A stretch of 64,000 nt of DNA from Flavicella sediminum (GCF_006381105.1 NZ_VDET01000014.1:124001-188000); one strand, 5' to 3'. Counted from the stretch's first letter, positions 9,643 through 19,220 are shown. Numbers and translations are program-made. Notes: generated from the letters alone by a model not told the origin.

Positions 9643-11001
9643 TTATTTGTCTAATAAACCTTCTCCGTAAGACCAACCTTTTCTTGCAGGTTCTTTGATG
9701 TAAATGTCCAATTCTGGTCTACCAACGGCTTTCATTTTATGGGCATCATAGTTAATAGTTCCTCCAAAACGTTGTGCCAATACACCCAATTCCCCCATTT
9801 CATTGAATTTTGTGGCATAGTTAAAGTTTGACCCGGGCAAACGATGGTTTTTAATAGCATCTATCCATTCTAAAACAGGTTTATTTTCCTGCACTCTTGG
9901 AATTGTTTTTTCAGGAGCATTTTTTTGAAACTCATTCCATTCTTCGTCGGGCATTATTAATTTAAAGGTATCAGGACGGCCTCCAGTAATTAGCGTTTGT
10001 TTATCTCCAATCATTATCATTCCTTTTTTAGGTAATTTATTTATACCCCATTCTGGTCGTACCTCAGGTGTTTCGTATCCTTCAATCCATTCCATTTTTA
10101 CGGGCGCTTTGCCTTTGCGTTCGGCAAATTCCCAAGTAACTTTTGATTCTGAAGGCATATAACTATGGTCAGCTGCAGCATCCTTTCGTTCTCCAGTAAT
10201 GGTATGAGGAATTCCTAAATCTAAACTCCAAAAGGGAGCGTCTAAGGTGTGGCAAAACCAATCTCCAAGTTGCCCATGCCCCATGTCATAAAACGATCTC
10301 CATTTTCTTGGAACATACAATTCATTATAGGGCCTGTCTGCTATCGGACCTAACCAAGCATCCCAATTAAGTTCCGCAGGTATTTGTTGAGCACTTAAAT
10401 CAGCATTTTTACCATTGGCAAAATACCTGCTCTTGGCAACGTTTACTTTAGGCTGCCAAGCAATCACTTCTTTTACTTCTCCTAAAATACCCGCATCATA
10501 ATATTCTTTTATAGAGCGAATACCATCAGTGGTGTGTCCTTGATTTCCCATTTGTGAAATGACACCATAATATGCTGCGGCCTTTTTTAAAGTTCGTAAT
10601 TGCCAAATATTATGCGCCAAAGGCTTTTCTACAAATACATGTTTCCCTAATTCCATGGCGGCCATAGCGGCAGGAAAATGTGTATGGTCCGGAGTTGCGA
10701 TGATCACGGCATCAATATCTTTTGCCATTTCATCAAACATTATTCTAAAGTCCTTGTATTTTTTTGCATCCGGACAAGCTTTATCTCCTTTAGCCGTCAT
10801 GCGATCATCTACATCACACATGGCAACAATATCTTCTTTTGGTACTTGATTCCAACAACTTCCTCCACGGCCTCCAACACCAATAACGGCAAATTTTAAG
10901 CGACTGTTAGGAGAGCTTCTTAATAAATTAGGAATAAATAAAGTCCCTATAGAAAGGGCGGTAGTACTTTTTATAAATGATCTTCTGGTAATTTGTGACA
11001 T
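9643..11001 (-). CDS. Gfo/Idh/MocA-family oxidoreductase, Tat-exported (GH109-like)
   Basis: 452-aa NAD(P)-dependent oxidoreductase. A twin-arginine leader (RRSFIK at 6-11 and a hydrophobic stretch) suggests export of the folded protein with its cofactor. The Rossmann motif GVGGRG (41-46), VEKPLAHN and the family's C-terminal beta-sheet domain are visible. Exported relatives with this leader include GH109 alpha-N-acetylgalactosaminidases, which use NAD in a redox-assisted hydrolysis, and sugar dehydrogenases. It probably forms a two-gene transcript with the downstream TPR-LuxR gene and may modify sugars released by the adjoining hydrolases. Substrate unknown. Confidence 0.85.
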   Translation of the reverse strand: MSQITRRSFIKSTTALSIGTLFIPNLLRSSPNSRLKFAVIGVGGRGGSCWNQVPKEDIVAMCDVDDRMTAKGDKACPDAKKYKDFRIMFDEMAKDIDAVIIATPDHTHFPAAMAAMELGKHVFVEKPLAHNIWQLRTLKKAAAYYGVISQMGNQGHTTDGIRSIKEYYDAGILGEVKEVIAWQPKVNVAKSRYFANGKNADLSAQQIPAELNWDAWLGPIADRPYNELYVPRKWRSFYDMGHGQLGDWFCHTLDAPFWSLDLGIPHTITGERKDAAADHSYMPSESKVTWEFAERKGKAPVKMEWIEGYETPEVRPEWGINKLPKKGMIMIGDKQTLITGGRPDTFKLIMPDEEWNEFQKNAPEKTIPRVQENKPVLEWIDAIKNHRLPGSNFNYATKFNEMGELGVLAQRFGGTINYDAHKMKAVGRPELDIYIKEPARKGWSYGEGLLDK

Positions 11002-11372
11002 TGGCTTTCGTTTAGAATTTTTTAGACCTTGAATTTACTGATTTTTAGGCTCACTTATTTCTATAAGAACTGTATTTAACATTTTGCTCTTAGATGTTGA
11101 ATCATATGGTTCTCAAAATTAGGAAATGAATAAGTTATACTTTGTATGGAATGTGTCTTTATATAGAGCATATGGTTAATAATTCCGCAATTCATGTTTT
11201 GTTTGTTGTTGAATAAATAAAGAAGCAGTCTATTTAATAAGAGTTAGATAGAAGGCTAAATAGGATGTGGAAAATAAAAATACTTAAAATATTTTTTTTG
11301 ATTTAAAAAGCTTGAATGGTTTGATAAACTTTTGCTATTTTTGTAGCTTATAATTTTTAAGAAGACACAAAA
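11002..11372. other. Intergenic region between divergent genes
   Basis: Very AT-rich. It holds the ferredoxin promoter at its right end. A minus-strand TAATTTTG (11114-11121) could be the -7 box of the oxidoreductase-LuxR transcript. No ORF or structured RNA was recognised. Confidence 0.5.
11312..11343 (+). promoter_or_regulatory. Promoter of the ferredoxin gene
   Basis: A TTG (11312-11314) is separated by 21 bases from TATTTTTG (11336-11343), fitting the Bacteroidota -33/-7 pattern (TTTG N18-21 TANNTTTG). The ATG follows 29 bases later. Confidence 0.65.
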
Positions 11373-11723
11373 ATGGCAATTATAATAACAGACGAATGTA
11401 TTAACTGTGGGGCTTGTGAACCAGAATGTCCAAACAATGCAATTTATGAAGGTGCAGAAGACTGGCGTTATTCAGATGGTACTGAGTTATCAGGTGATAT
11501 TGTACTACCAAATGGTAAAAAAGCAAACGCTGATGACGATCAAGAAGCAGTAGATGATGAAGTATATTTCATCGTTCCAGATAAATGTACAGAGTGTAAA
11601 GGTTTCCATGATGAGCCTCAATGTGCGGCTGTATGTCCTGTAGACTGTTGTGTTCCTGATGAAGATGTTGTTGAAACAGAAGAAGAGCTTTTAGGAAAGA
11701 AAGCCTTTATGCACGGAGAATAA
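11373..11723 (+). CDS. Dicluster 4Fe-4S ferredoxin
   Basis: 116-aa soluble electron carrier of the type found throughout Bacteroidota. The first cluster motif is C9-x2-C12-x2-C15-x3-C19P ([12 protein letters not shown]). The second is CTEC followed by a longer loop and [10 protein letters not shown]. The roughly 40-residue acidic insertion between the motifs is typical of this family. It is monocistronic, with a good promoter upstream and a strong hairpin terminator 23 bases after the stop. Redox partners are not evident from the neighbourhood. Confidence 0.93.
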   Translation: MAIIITDECINCGACEPECPNNAIYEGAEDWRYSDGTELSGDIVLPNGKKANADDDQEAVDDEVYFIVPDKCTECKGFHDEPQCAAVCPVDCCVPDEDVVETEEELLGKKAFMHGE

Positions 11724-11746
11724 TTTCTTCAGCATGTATACTACAA

Positions 11747-11776
11747 AACCCCTTTAGTTTTCTAAAGGGGTTTTTT
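11747..11776 (+). terminator. Terminator of the ferredoxin gene
   Basis: AACCCCTTTAG (11747-11757) pairs perfectly with CTAAAGGGGTT (11762-11772) around a TTTT loop and is followed by a T run. Confidence 0.92.
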
Positions 11777-11844
11777 GTTGCTCTTAATTGAATATTGCTA
11801 TATGAAAACACAAATTATTGCTCATTTCGTTTTTAAATAAACAC

Positions 11845-11852
11845 TATATTTG
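11845..11852 (+). promoter_or_regulatory. -7 box of ychF
   Basis: TATATTTG, a perfect TANNTTTG match, 27 bases before the ychF ATG. No convincing -33 element at the usual distance. Confidence 0.5.
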
Positions 11853-11878
11853 CACTCGAATTTTGAATATATATCACC

Positions 11879-12970
11879 ATGAAAGCTGGAATTGTAGGAT
11901 TGCCTAATGTAGGAAAATCAACTTTATTTAATTGTTTGTCTAATGCAAAAGCACAAAGTGCGAACTTTCCATTTTGTACTATTGAGCCTAATATTGGGGT
12001 TGTAAATGTACCCGATGCAAGAGTTGCCAAATTAGAAAGCATGGTAAACCCTGAAAGAGTGGTGCCTGCAACGGTAGAAATTGTGGATATTGCTGGTTTG
12101 GTAAGAGGAGCAAGTAAAGGAGAAGGATTGGGAAATCAGTTCTTAGGAAATATCCGTGAAACGGATGCCATTATTCATGTATTGCGTTGTTTTGATGATG
12201 ATAATATTATTCATGTTGATGCGTCTATTGACCCTGTTAGAGATAAAGAAACAATTGACATTGAGTTGCAGCTGAAAGATTTGGAAACTGTTGAGAAGAG
12301 ATTGGAGCGTGTAAAACGAAATGCCAAAACAGGAAATAAAGAAGCACAAGCAGAATTTGATGTTTTGTCTAGAATTCAATCGACTCTTTTAGAAGGGAAG
12401 TCCATTAGAATTTTAGAATTTACAGAAAAAGAAGATGAATTTGTAAAACCGATGCAATTTATTACGGCAAAACCAGTAATGTATGTTTGTAATGTAGATG
12501 AAAGTGCTGCGGTTTCAGGGAATGCATATGTAGAGAAGGTAAAAGAATCTGTAAAAGATGAAGGTGCCGAAATTGTAATTTTAGCAGTAGGCATTGAAGC
12601 TGATATCAATGAATTAGATGATTATGAAGAACGTCAGGTTTTCTTAGAAGATATAGGTTTGACGGAAGCAGGTTCTGCAAAATTGATTCGTAGTGCTTAT
12701 AAATTATTGAATTTACAAACCTATTTTACAGTAGGAGTAAAGGAGGTAAGAGCTTGGACAATCAATATTGGAGATACGGCACCACAAGCAGCCGGAGTAA
12801 TTCATACCGATTTTGAAAAAGGTTTTATTAGAGCAGAAGTAATTAAGTATAACGATTATATTACTTTTGGTTCTGAAGCAAAAATTAAAGAAGCCGGAAA
12901 ATTAGGTGTAGAAGGAAAAGAATATGTGGTGGAAGATGGAGATATTATGAACTTTAGATTTAACGTATAA
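11879..12970 (+). CDS. ychF: Redox-regulated ATPase YchF (Obg-family)
   Basis: 363-aa universal P-loop protein that binds the ribosome and hydrolyses ATP. The P-loop GLPNVGKST is at 7-15. DIAGLVRGASKGEGLGNQFL is the switch region, NVDE replaces the GTPase NKxD motif as is usual for the ATP-preferring YchF, and the C-terminal TGS domain ends at DGDIMNFRFNV. Length and motifs are normal. Single gene between two terminators, with a TATATTTG box 27 bases upstream. Confidence 0.97.
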   Translation: MKAGIVGLPNVGKSTLFNCLSNAKAQSANFPFCTIEPNIGVVNVPDARVAKLESMVNPERVVPATVEIVDIAGLVRGASKGEGLGNQFLGNIRETDAIIHVLRCFDDDNIIHVDASIDPVRDKETIDIELQLKDLETVEKRLERVKRNAKTGNKEAQAEFDVLSRIQSTLLEGKSIRILEFTEKEDEFVKPMQFITAKPVMYVCNVDESAAVSGNAYVEKVKESVKDEGAEIVILAVGIEADINELDDYEERQVFLEDIGLTEAGSAKLIRSAYKLLNLQTYFTVGVKEVRAWTINIGDTAPQAAGVIHTDFEKGFIRAEVIKYNDYITFGSEAKIKEAGKLGVEGKEYVVEDGDIMNFRFNV

Positions 12971-12997
12971 GTTTTTAAATTGTCTATAGAATAAAAA

Positions 12998-13024
12998 ACA
13001 CCTAATTTATTAGGTGTTTTTTTT
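12998..13024 (+). terminator. Terminator of ychF
   Basis: CACCTAA (12999-13005) pairs with TTAGGTG (13010-13016) around TTTA, followed by eight T. Confidence 0.88.
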
Positions 13025-13059
13025 GGTCTATACTATTTAAGAAGTACTACATGTTTATA

Positions 13060-13086
13060 CCTAACAGGTTTTCAAAACCTTTTAGG
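13060..13086. repeat. Imperfect 27-bp palindrome
   Basis: Outer arms CCTAA/TTAGG and inner arms AGGTTTT/AAAACCT surround a single central C, with one mismatched pair between the arms. It lies between convergent ychF and the PDH E2 gene, after the ychF terminator and without a T run, so it is not a typical terminator. It resembles small dispersed palindromes found between flavobacterial genes; copy number cannot be judged here. Confidence 0.55.
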
Positions 13087-13150
13087 TCTTTAATGTTTGT
13101 TAATTATTTTATCAATAAATAATAATGTCTTGAAGACAGGTTTTAAATGA

Positions 13151-13184
13151 AAAAGCCTTTGTAAAATTAATTACAAAGGCTTTT
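13151..13184 (-). terminator. Terminator of the PDH E2 gene
   Basis: AAAAGCCTTTGTAA (13151-13164) pairs perfectly with TTACAAAGGCTTTT (13171-13184) around AATTAA. It lies 20 bases after the E2 stop on the minus strand. Confidence 0.88.
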
Positions 13185-13203
13185 ATATATTATTCAGAAG
13201 CTA

Positions 13204-14865
13204 TTAAGCAATCATCGTAACTGGGTTTTCAATATACTGTTTTAAAGTATTCATGAAAGCAGCACCTACAGCACCGTCAATAGTTCTGTGATCACAAGCT
13301 AAAGTTAAGGTCATTACATTTCCTACAACAATTTCTCCGTTTTTTACAACTGGCTTTTGTTTGATACCTCCAACTGATAAAATAGCTGAGTTTGGTTGGT
13401 TTATGATAGAAGTAAAACTATCTACACCAAACATACCTAAGTTAGAAACAGTAAAAGTAGATCCAGACATTTCAGCAGGCGTTAACTTTTTGTTCTTCGC
13501 TTTGATCGCTAAATCTTTTACTTCGGCACCAATTTGAGTTAAACTCTTAGTATCTGTAAAAGGAATTACAGGAACTACCAATCCATCTTCTATAGCAACA
13601 GCTACACCAATAGAAATATGGTTGTTGTAAATTGTTTGCTCATTAGTCCACTCTGTATTAATTTGTGGATGTGACTTTAATGCCATAGCAGTAGCTTTTA
13701 CCACTAAATCATTAAATGAAACTTTTGTATCAGGAATTGCATTGATTATTTTTCTAGAAGCCATGGCATTATCCATGTCAATGTCCATAGTTACTGTAAA
13801 GTTAACTGCAGTCGTTTGAGAATTGTCAAGCGCTTTTACAATTGCTTTACGCATTTGAGAATTCTTAACTTCCGTCTTGCTAATTTCTCCAGCAGGTGCA
13901 GCAACAACTGTTGCAGTAGCAGGAGCATCAGAAATAACTACATCCGTAAAGTTTTCAACGTCTGTTTTAACAATACGTCCACCTTCACCAGTACCCACAA
14001 CTTTTGCCAAGTTGATTCCTTTTTCTTCCGCTAGAGCTTTTGCTAATGGAGAAGCAACAATTCTTCCGTTTTGAGACTGAATATTGCTAACCGTTTTTGT
14101 CGGACTAGCAGTTGTACCTGTTGCTTGTTTAGGAGCAGCTTTCTTTTCAGGAGCGGCAGCCTTTGGAGTTTCCGTTTTAGTAGTTTCAGCTTTTGGTGCT
14201 TCTGCAGCAGCAGGAGCAGAACCGAAATTAGAAACGACAGCAGAAACATCTGTACCCGCTTCACCAATAATTGCTAATAAAGAATCTACAGGAGCAGTTT
14301 CACCTTCTTTTAAACCAACATACAATAAAGTACCTTCGTTAAAAGATTCAAATTCCATAGTCGCTTTGTCAGTTTCAATTTCAGCAAGAATATCTCCTTC
14401 TGTAATTTCGTCACCAACTTGTTTTAACCAAGCAGCAACCGTACCATCAGTCATGGTGTCACTTAAGCGAGGCATGGTAACCACTGTAATATTATCAGGA
14501 ACTACAAATGCAGGAGTTGCTGGTGCAGCTTCAGCAGGAGCGGCAGTTTCTTCAACAACGGCAGGAGCTTCTTCACTTGCAGCTACTTCTGTAGCGCCTC
14601 CAGCTAATAAAGCTGAAAAATCTTCACCTTCATCACCAATAATTGCTAACAAAGAATCTACAGGAGCCGTTTCTCCTTCTTGCAATCCAATATGTAATAA
14701 ATAGCCTTCGTTAAAAGATTCAAATTCCATGGTTGCTTTGTCAGTTTCAATTTCAGCAAGGATATCTCCTTCTTCAATTTTATCACCAACAGCGATTAGC
14801 CATTTCGCAACGACACCTTCTGTCATTGTATCACTTAAACGGGGCATTGTTATAATTTGTGCCAT
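13204..14865 (-). CDS. pdhC: Pyruvate dehydrogenase E2, dihydrolipoamide acetyltransferase
   Basis: 553-aa core subunit that transfers acetyl groups from lipoamide to CoA. Two N-terminal lipoyl domains carry the lysine in ETDKATMEFES (K43 and K167). Ala/Pro/Lys-rich linkers and an E1/E3-binding domain (about 275-310) follow. The C-terminal catalytic domain has the DHRTIDG active-site motif near residue 530. It lies 60 bases downstream of the E1-alpha gene on the same strand, an operon typical of Flavobacteriia. Lipoylation would depend on LipA (494-1363). The usual gene name varies (pdhC/aceF). Confidence 0.95.
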   Translation of the reverse strand: MAQIITMPRLSDTMTEGVVAKWLIAVGDKIEEGDILAEIETDKATMEFESFNEGYLLHIGLQEGETAPVDSLLAIIGDEGEDFSALLAGGATEVAASEEAPAVVEETAAPAEAAPATPAFVVPDNITVVTMPRLSDTMTDGTVAAWLKQVGDEITEGDILAEIETDKATMEFESFNEGTLLYVGLKEGETAPVDSLLAIIGEAGTDVSAVVSNFGSAPAAAEAPKAETTKTETPKAAAPEKKAAPKQATGTTASPTKTVSNIQSQNGRIVASPLAKALAEEKGINLAKVVGTGEGGRIVKTDVENFTDVVISDAPATATVVAAPAGEISKTEVKNSQMRKAIVKALDNSQTTAVNFTVTMDIDMDNAMASRKIINAIPDTKVSFNDLVVKATAMALKSHPQINTEWTNEQTIYNNHISIGVAVAIEDGLVVPVIPFTDTKSLTQIGAEVKDLAIKAKNKKLTPAEMSGSTFTVSNLGMFGVDSFTSIINQPNSAILSVGGIKQKPVVKNGEIVVGNVMTLTLACDHRTIDGAVGAAFMNTLKQYIENPVTMIA

Positions 14866-14925
14866 ATTTTTTCTGAATTATATATTATGTAATTAGATGG
14901 AGTTTTAAATAAATCTCTTTCTAAA

Positions 14926-15933
14926 TTAATTGTCTTTGTTAAGAGGTTTGATAAAAGGGTAATCTTCTTGATCGTAAACTACGTCATACAATTGATTCAC
15001 CTCTGGATATGGAGATTCGTCTGCAAATTTTTCGCATTCTAAAACTCGTTTTTTTACGTCCTTGTCAATTGCTTTGATTTCTTCTTCAGTCAAATAGCTA
15101 TTTTCTTTAATAACATCTAAAACCTGAGTAATTGGATCAATTTTTTTGTATTCAGCAACTTCATCTTTTGTTCTGTAGTGCTGTGCATCTGACATAGAGT
15201 GACCTCTATATCTATAAGTTTTCATTTCTAAGAAAGTTGGTCCATCACCTCTACGAGCTCTTTCCATTGCTTCGTCCATAGCTTCTGCTACTTTGATTGG
15301 ATTCATCGCGTCAACGGGTCCAGAAGGCATTTCATATCCTAAACCTAATTTCCAAATATCATCATGATTGGCAGTACGTTCTACAGAAGTTCCCATTGCA
15401 TATCCATTGTTTTCAACAATAAACACTACAGGTAATTTCCATAACATTGCCATGTTAAAAGTTTCGTGTAATGAACCTTGACGTGCAGCTCCATCACCAA
15501 AACAACAAATAGTTACGGCTCCAGTATTGTGGTATTTATCTCCAAATGCCATTCCAGCACCTAAAGGTATTTGTCCACCAACAATTCCATGTCCACCATA
15601 AAATCCTTTTTCTTTAGAGAAGATATGCATAGATCCTCCCATACCATGAGAAGTTCCTGTTACTTTTCCATACAATTCTGCCATCACTCTTTTAGGATCC
15701 ACTCCCATACCAATTGGCTGTACGTGATTTCTGTAAGCCGTGATCATCTTATCTTTACTTAAGTCCATTACATGTAATGCTCCAGCTAAAATAGCTTCTT
15801 GACCGTTGTATAAATGTAAAAATCCTCTTACTTTTTGTTGGATGTATACTGCAGCTAGTTTGTCTTCAAACTTTCTCCAAAATAACATATCCTCGTACCA
15901 CTTGATGTAGGTTTCTTTTGTAATTTCTTTCAT
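14926..15933 (-). CDS. pdhA: Pyruvate dehydrogenase E1 component, alpha subunit
   Basis: 335-aa thiamine-diphosphate subunit. Motifs seen: the ThDP-binding GDGAARQGSLHE continuing to IVENNGYAMGT, and the phospho-loop-like region YRYRGHSMSDAQ. The frame is open to 15978, but the Met at 15933 (MKEITKETYIKW) is preferred because a TATTTTTG promoter box (15967-15974) lies inside the longer version. E1-beta is not adjacent, as is common in this group. It is co-transcribed with the downstream E2 gene. Confidence 0.95.
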   Translation of the reverse strand: MKEITKETYIKWYEDMLFWRKFEDKLAAVYIQQKVRGFLHLYNGQEAILAGALHVMDLSKDKMITAYRNHVQPIGMGVDPKRVMAELYGKVTGTSHGMGGSMHIFSKEKGFYGGHGIVGGQIPLGAGMAFGDKYHNTGAVTICCFGDGAARQGSLHETFNMAMLWKLPVVFIVENNGYAMGTSVERTANHDDIWKLGLGYEMPSGPVDAMNPIKVAEAMDEAMERARRGDGPTFLEMKTYRYRGHSMSDAQHYRTKDEVAEYKKIDPITQVLDVIKENSYLTEEEIKAIDKDVKKRVLECEKFADESPYPEVNQLYDVVYDQEDYPFIKPLNKDN

Positions 15934-15966
15934 GATGAATTTTAATGTATATTCAAAGTATGACCG

Positions 15967-15974
15967 CAAAAATA
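15967..15974 (-). promoter_or_regulatory. -7 box of the PDH operon
   Basis: Minus strand TATTTTTG, 33 bases before the chosen ATG of the E1-alpha gene. It decides the start site, because the upstream in-frame candidate at 15978 would precede it. Confidence 0.6.
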
Positions 15975-16068
15975 ACATATTAGGAATAAAAATTACAGTA
16001 TTCAGTGTACTTTTTTTCTAATGTATGCGCATAACTTTCAATATGATAATTTTTGGCGTTTAAAATCC

Positions 16069-16098
16069 AAAAAGCCAAACATTTTTGTTTGGCTTTTT
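16069..16098 (-). terminator. Terminator of gcvP
   Basis: AAAAAGCCAAACA (16069-16081) pairs with TGTTTGGCTTTTT (16086-16098) around TTTT. It lies 80 bases after the gcvP stop on the minus strand. Confidence 0.85.
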
Positions 16099-16177
16099 TG
16101 GTTATTGATAATATCTACCTGTATTTTATATAGATATAGGAATGGCCATGCTCAGTATTAAACATGCATTCCAGTAG

Positions 16178-19024
16178 TTACATATAATCTTCAATTGGTG
16201 TACATGAGCAAATTAAATTACGATCCCCAAAGGCATCGTCAACTCGTCTAACGGTTGGCCAAAATTTATTTTCCGCAATAGATTCCATTGGAAAAGCTGC
16301 TTCTTTTCTTGTGTAATTTTGTTCCCAAACATCTGCGGTTAGCATTTGTTGCGTATGTGGAGCGTTTTTTAAAATCGATGTTGCGTCGTGTTGTTCTATA
16401 GCGTCAATTTCATTTTTGATACTTAATAAGGCAGCTATAAAATTATCCAATTCAGGCTTGCTTTCGCTTTCTGTGGGTTCAATCATTAAAGTTCCTGCTA
16501 CAGGAAAAGAAACAGTAGGAGCATGGTAGCCATAATCCATAAGACGTTTCGCTACATCAACGACTTCAATACCCTTTTGTTTGTAGTCTCTAAAATCAAC
16601 AATCATTTCATGGGCACAAAAACCATTTTCGCCTGTATACAAAATATCATAGCTCGTTTCAAGTTTGTTTTTGATGTAGTTTGCATTTAAGATTGCTATT
16701 TCAGTAGCGGATTTCAACCCTTTGGCACCTAACATTTTTATATATCCATAAGAAATAAGCAATACCAATGCAGATCCCCATGGAGCAGAAGAGACTGCGG
16801 TAATTGCAGATTCTCCTCCAGTTGAAATTACAGGATTGGAAGGTAGAAAAGGAGCTAAATGCTTTACAACACAGATAGGTCCAACTCCAGGACCACCGCC
16901 ACCATGAGGAATGGCAAATGTTTTGTGCAAGTTTAAGTGACAAACATCGGCACCAATAGTAGCTGGGTTTGTTAAGCCTACCTGTGCATTCATATTTGCA
17001 CCATCCATATATACTTGTCCACCATTATCGTGAATAAGTTGTGTAATTTCTTTAATTCCACTTTCAAACACGCCATGTGTAGATGGATAGGTAACCATTA
17101 AACAAGAAAGCTTGTCTTTGTGTAATAAAGCTTTTTCTTTTAAATCTTCGAAATCAATATTTCCTTCAGGAGTGGCTTTCGTAACCACTACTTTCATTCC
17201 GGCCATAATCGCAGAAGCTGGATTGGTTCCGTGGGCTGAAGAAGGAATTAAACAAATGTTTCTATGTGCATCACCTCTCGCTTCATGATAGGCTTTTATA
17301 ACCAACAAACCAGCATATTCTCCTTGTGCCCCTGAGTTAGGTTGTAGGGAAGTTGCATGGAAGCCTGTGATTATATTCAAGTCCGCTTCTAGCTGTCTAA
17401 AAACTTCTTGGTATCCTGCAGCTTGCTCTATAGGCGCAAATGGATGAATATTTGCCCAATTTGCCCAACTTAAAGGAAGCATTTCTGAAGCGGCATTCAA
17501 TTTCATCGTACATGAGCCAAGAGAAATCATAGAATGATTCAAGGATAAATCTTTTCTTTCTAATTTTTTAATATAACGCATCATTTCTGTTTCAGAATGA
17601 TGGCTATTAAAAACAGGGTTTGTCAAGAATGTAGAAGTTCTTGAAAGATTTTGAGGGATTGTAATTTGTGGATTAATAGAAGTGATTTCTGTAAAAACTT
17701 TGCCTGCTGCTTTGGCAAGTATTTTAACAATTTCATTCACATCTTTTAACGTTGTTGTTTCATTTAAAGAAATACTAATTGTGTTTTTTGCTGTATAAAA
17801 GAAGTTAACATTCAATAATTCAGCATTAAACTTAACTTTTTCACTATCCTGAACAATTACATTAATGGTATCGAAAAAGGTATTGTTAATTTGATGAATA
17901 CCAAGCTTTGTCAATGCATCATGTAATGTGTAGGTTAATTGATGAATTTTGTTAGCAATGTATTTTAAACCATTAGGTCCGTGGTATACGCCATACATCG
18001 CAGCCATAACGGCTAATAAGACTTGTGCAGTACATATATTGGAAGTAGCTTTTTCTCTTTTGATATGTTGCTCGCGAGTTTGCAAAGCCATTCGCAAAGC
18101 TCTGTTGCCATTCATATCTTTGGTAACACCAATAATACGCCCCGGAATATTTCTTTTGTAAGCTTCTTTCGTGGCAAAATAAGCAGCATGTGGACCGCCA
18201 TACCCCATTGGAATACCAAAACGTTGGGTTGTTCCAACAACTACATCAGCTCCCCATTCTCCAGGAGGTGTTAAAATAGCCAAACTTAATAAGTCGGCTG
18301 CCACAGCAACTCTTATTTCTTTTTCGTTGGCATTTTTTACAAATTCTGAATAATCTAAAACTTGTCCGTTTTTACCTGGATATTGTAACAAGGCACCAAA
18401 AAAAGTTTCATCTAATTGAATGGTACTATAATCACCAATAAGTAATTCAATATTTAAAGGGGTAGCTCGTGTATGTAAAATAGCTAAGGTTTGTGGAAGT
18501 ACATTTTCAGATACAAAAAATTGCATTGAATTGTTCTTTTTTTGAGCTCTAGATCTAGTATTGTACAACATAATCATAGCTTCAGCAGCAGCAGTTCCTT
18601 CATCTAATAAAGAAGCATTGGCTAATTCCATTCCGGTCAATTCGGTGACCATGGTTTGGTAGTTTAGCAAAGCTTCCAAACGTCCTTGTGCAATTTCTGC
18701 TTGGTAAGGAGTGTAGGCAGTGTACCAACCTGGACTCTCTAAAATATTTCTTTGAATAACAGAAGGAGTAATGGTTGGGTGGTATCCTAAACCAATATAA
18801 TTTTTAAACAGTTTGTTTTTTATAGAAAGTTCATGAATGTGCGATAAATACTCTTGCTCGCTCATGGCTTTGGATAAGTCAAGGTTTTTACTGAGTAGGA
18901 TATCAGATGGAATTGTTTTTTTGACCAACTCTTCTATGCTTTCTACGCCTACAGTATTTAACATTTCAAGGATGTCATTTTGACGAGGTCCTATATGTCT
19001 TGATACAAATGAATCTGTTCTCAT
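16178..19024 (-). CDS. gcvP: Glycine dehydrogenase (decarboxylating), glycine cleavage P protein
   Basis: 948-aa fused P protein (both halves in one chain, as in E. coli), which decarboxylates glycine and passes the aminomethyl group to lipoylated H protein. The N-terminal half begins FVSRHIGPRQND and has TYAYQAE-like YTPYQAEIAQGR. The C-terminal half carries the PLP lysine in LHKTFAIPHGGGGPGVGP. Full length with no defects. Monocistronic, with a TATTTTTG box at 19062-19069. The H and T proteins are not in the window. Confidence 0.97.
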   Translation of the reverse strand: MRTDSFVSRHIGPRQNDILEMLNTVGVESIEELVKKTIPSDILLSKNLDLSKAMSEQEYLSHIHELSIKNKLFKNYIGLGYHPTITPSVIQRNILESPGWYTAYTPYQAEIAQGRLEALLNYQTMVTELTGMELANASLLDEGTAAAEAMIMLYNTRSRAQKKNNSMQFFVSENVLPQTLAILHTRATPLNIELLIGDYSTIQLDETFFGALLQYPGKNGQVLDYSEFVKNANEKEIRVAVAADLLSLAILTPPGEWGADVVVGTTQRFGIPMGYGGPHAAYFATKEAYKRNIPGRIIGVTKDMNGNRALRMALQTREQHIKREKATSNICTAQVLLAVMAAMYGVYHGPNGLKYIANKIHQLTYTLHDALTKLGIHQINNTFFDTINVIVQDSEKVKFNAELLNVNFFYTAKNTISISLNETTTLKDVNEIVKILAKAAGKVFTEITSINPQITIPQNLSRTSTFLTNPVFNSHHSETEMMRYIKKLERKDLSLNHSMISLGSCTMKLNAASEMLPLSWANWANIHPFAPIEQAAGYQEVFRQLEADLNIITGFHATSLQPNSGAQGEYAGLLVIKAYHEARGDAHRNICLIPSSAHGTNPASAIMAGMKVVVTKATPEGNIDFEDLKEKALLHKDKLSCLMVTYPSTHGVFESGIKEITQLIHDNGGQVYMDGANMNAQVGLTNPATIGADVCHLNLHKTFAIPHGGGGPGVGPICVVKHLAPFLPSNPVISTGGESAITAVSSAPWGSALVLLISYGYIKMLGAKGLKSATEIAILNANYIKNKLETSYDILYTGENGFCAHEMIVDFRDYKQKGIEVVDVAKRLMDYGYHAPTVSFPVAGTLMIEPTESESKPELDNFIAALLSIKNEIDAIEQHDATSILKNAPHTQQMLTADVWEQNYTRKEAAFPMESIAENKFWPTVRRVDDAFGDRNLICSCTPIEDYM

Positions 19025-19061
19025 TAATAAAAACTATTATTTAGTTAGGAATTTGAAGGCA

Positions 19062-19069
19062 CAAAAATA
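19062..19069 (-). promoter_or_regulatory. -7 box of gcvP
   Basis: Minus strand TATTTTTG, 37 bases before the gcvP ATG. No clear -33 element. Confidence 0.5.
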
Positions 19070-19212
19070 AAAATAAAATAAGAGCCGAGTTGTTTATACG
19101 TTTGAATAGTTGTTAACTAAAAACAACGGCTTATGAACAAAACAGTTTATTGTACTGTTGAAAATTTAAGTCCTAATGTTAAAATTAGTAAACATATAAG
19201 TTAGAGATTTTG

Positions 19213-19220
19213 TATTTTCG
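19213..19220 (+). promoter_or_regulatory. -7 box of giant gene 1
   Basis: TATTTTCG, one mismatch from TANNTTTG, 30 bases before the ATG. The preceding AGAGATTTTG is shared with the promoter of giant gene 2. Confidence 0.45.

Noticed and set aside
14084-14704. 206-codon plus-strand frame opposite the PDH E2 gene
   Set aside because: Antisense of the Ala/Pro-rich linkers and lipoyl domains; low-complexity Ala/Ser composition, and the opposite strand is a certain gene.
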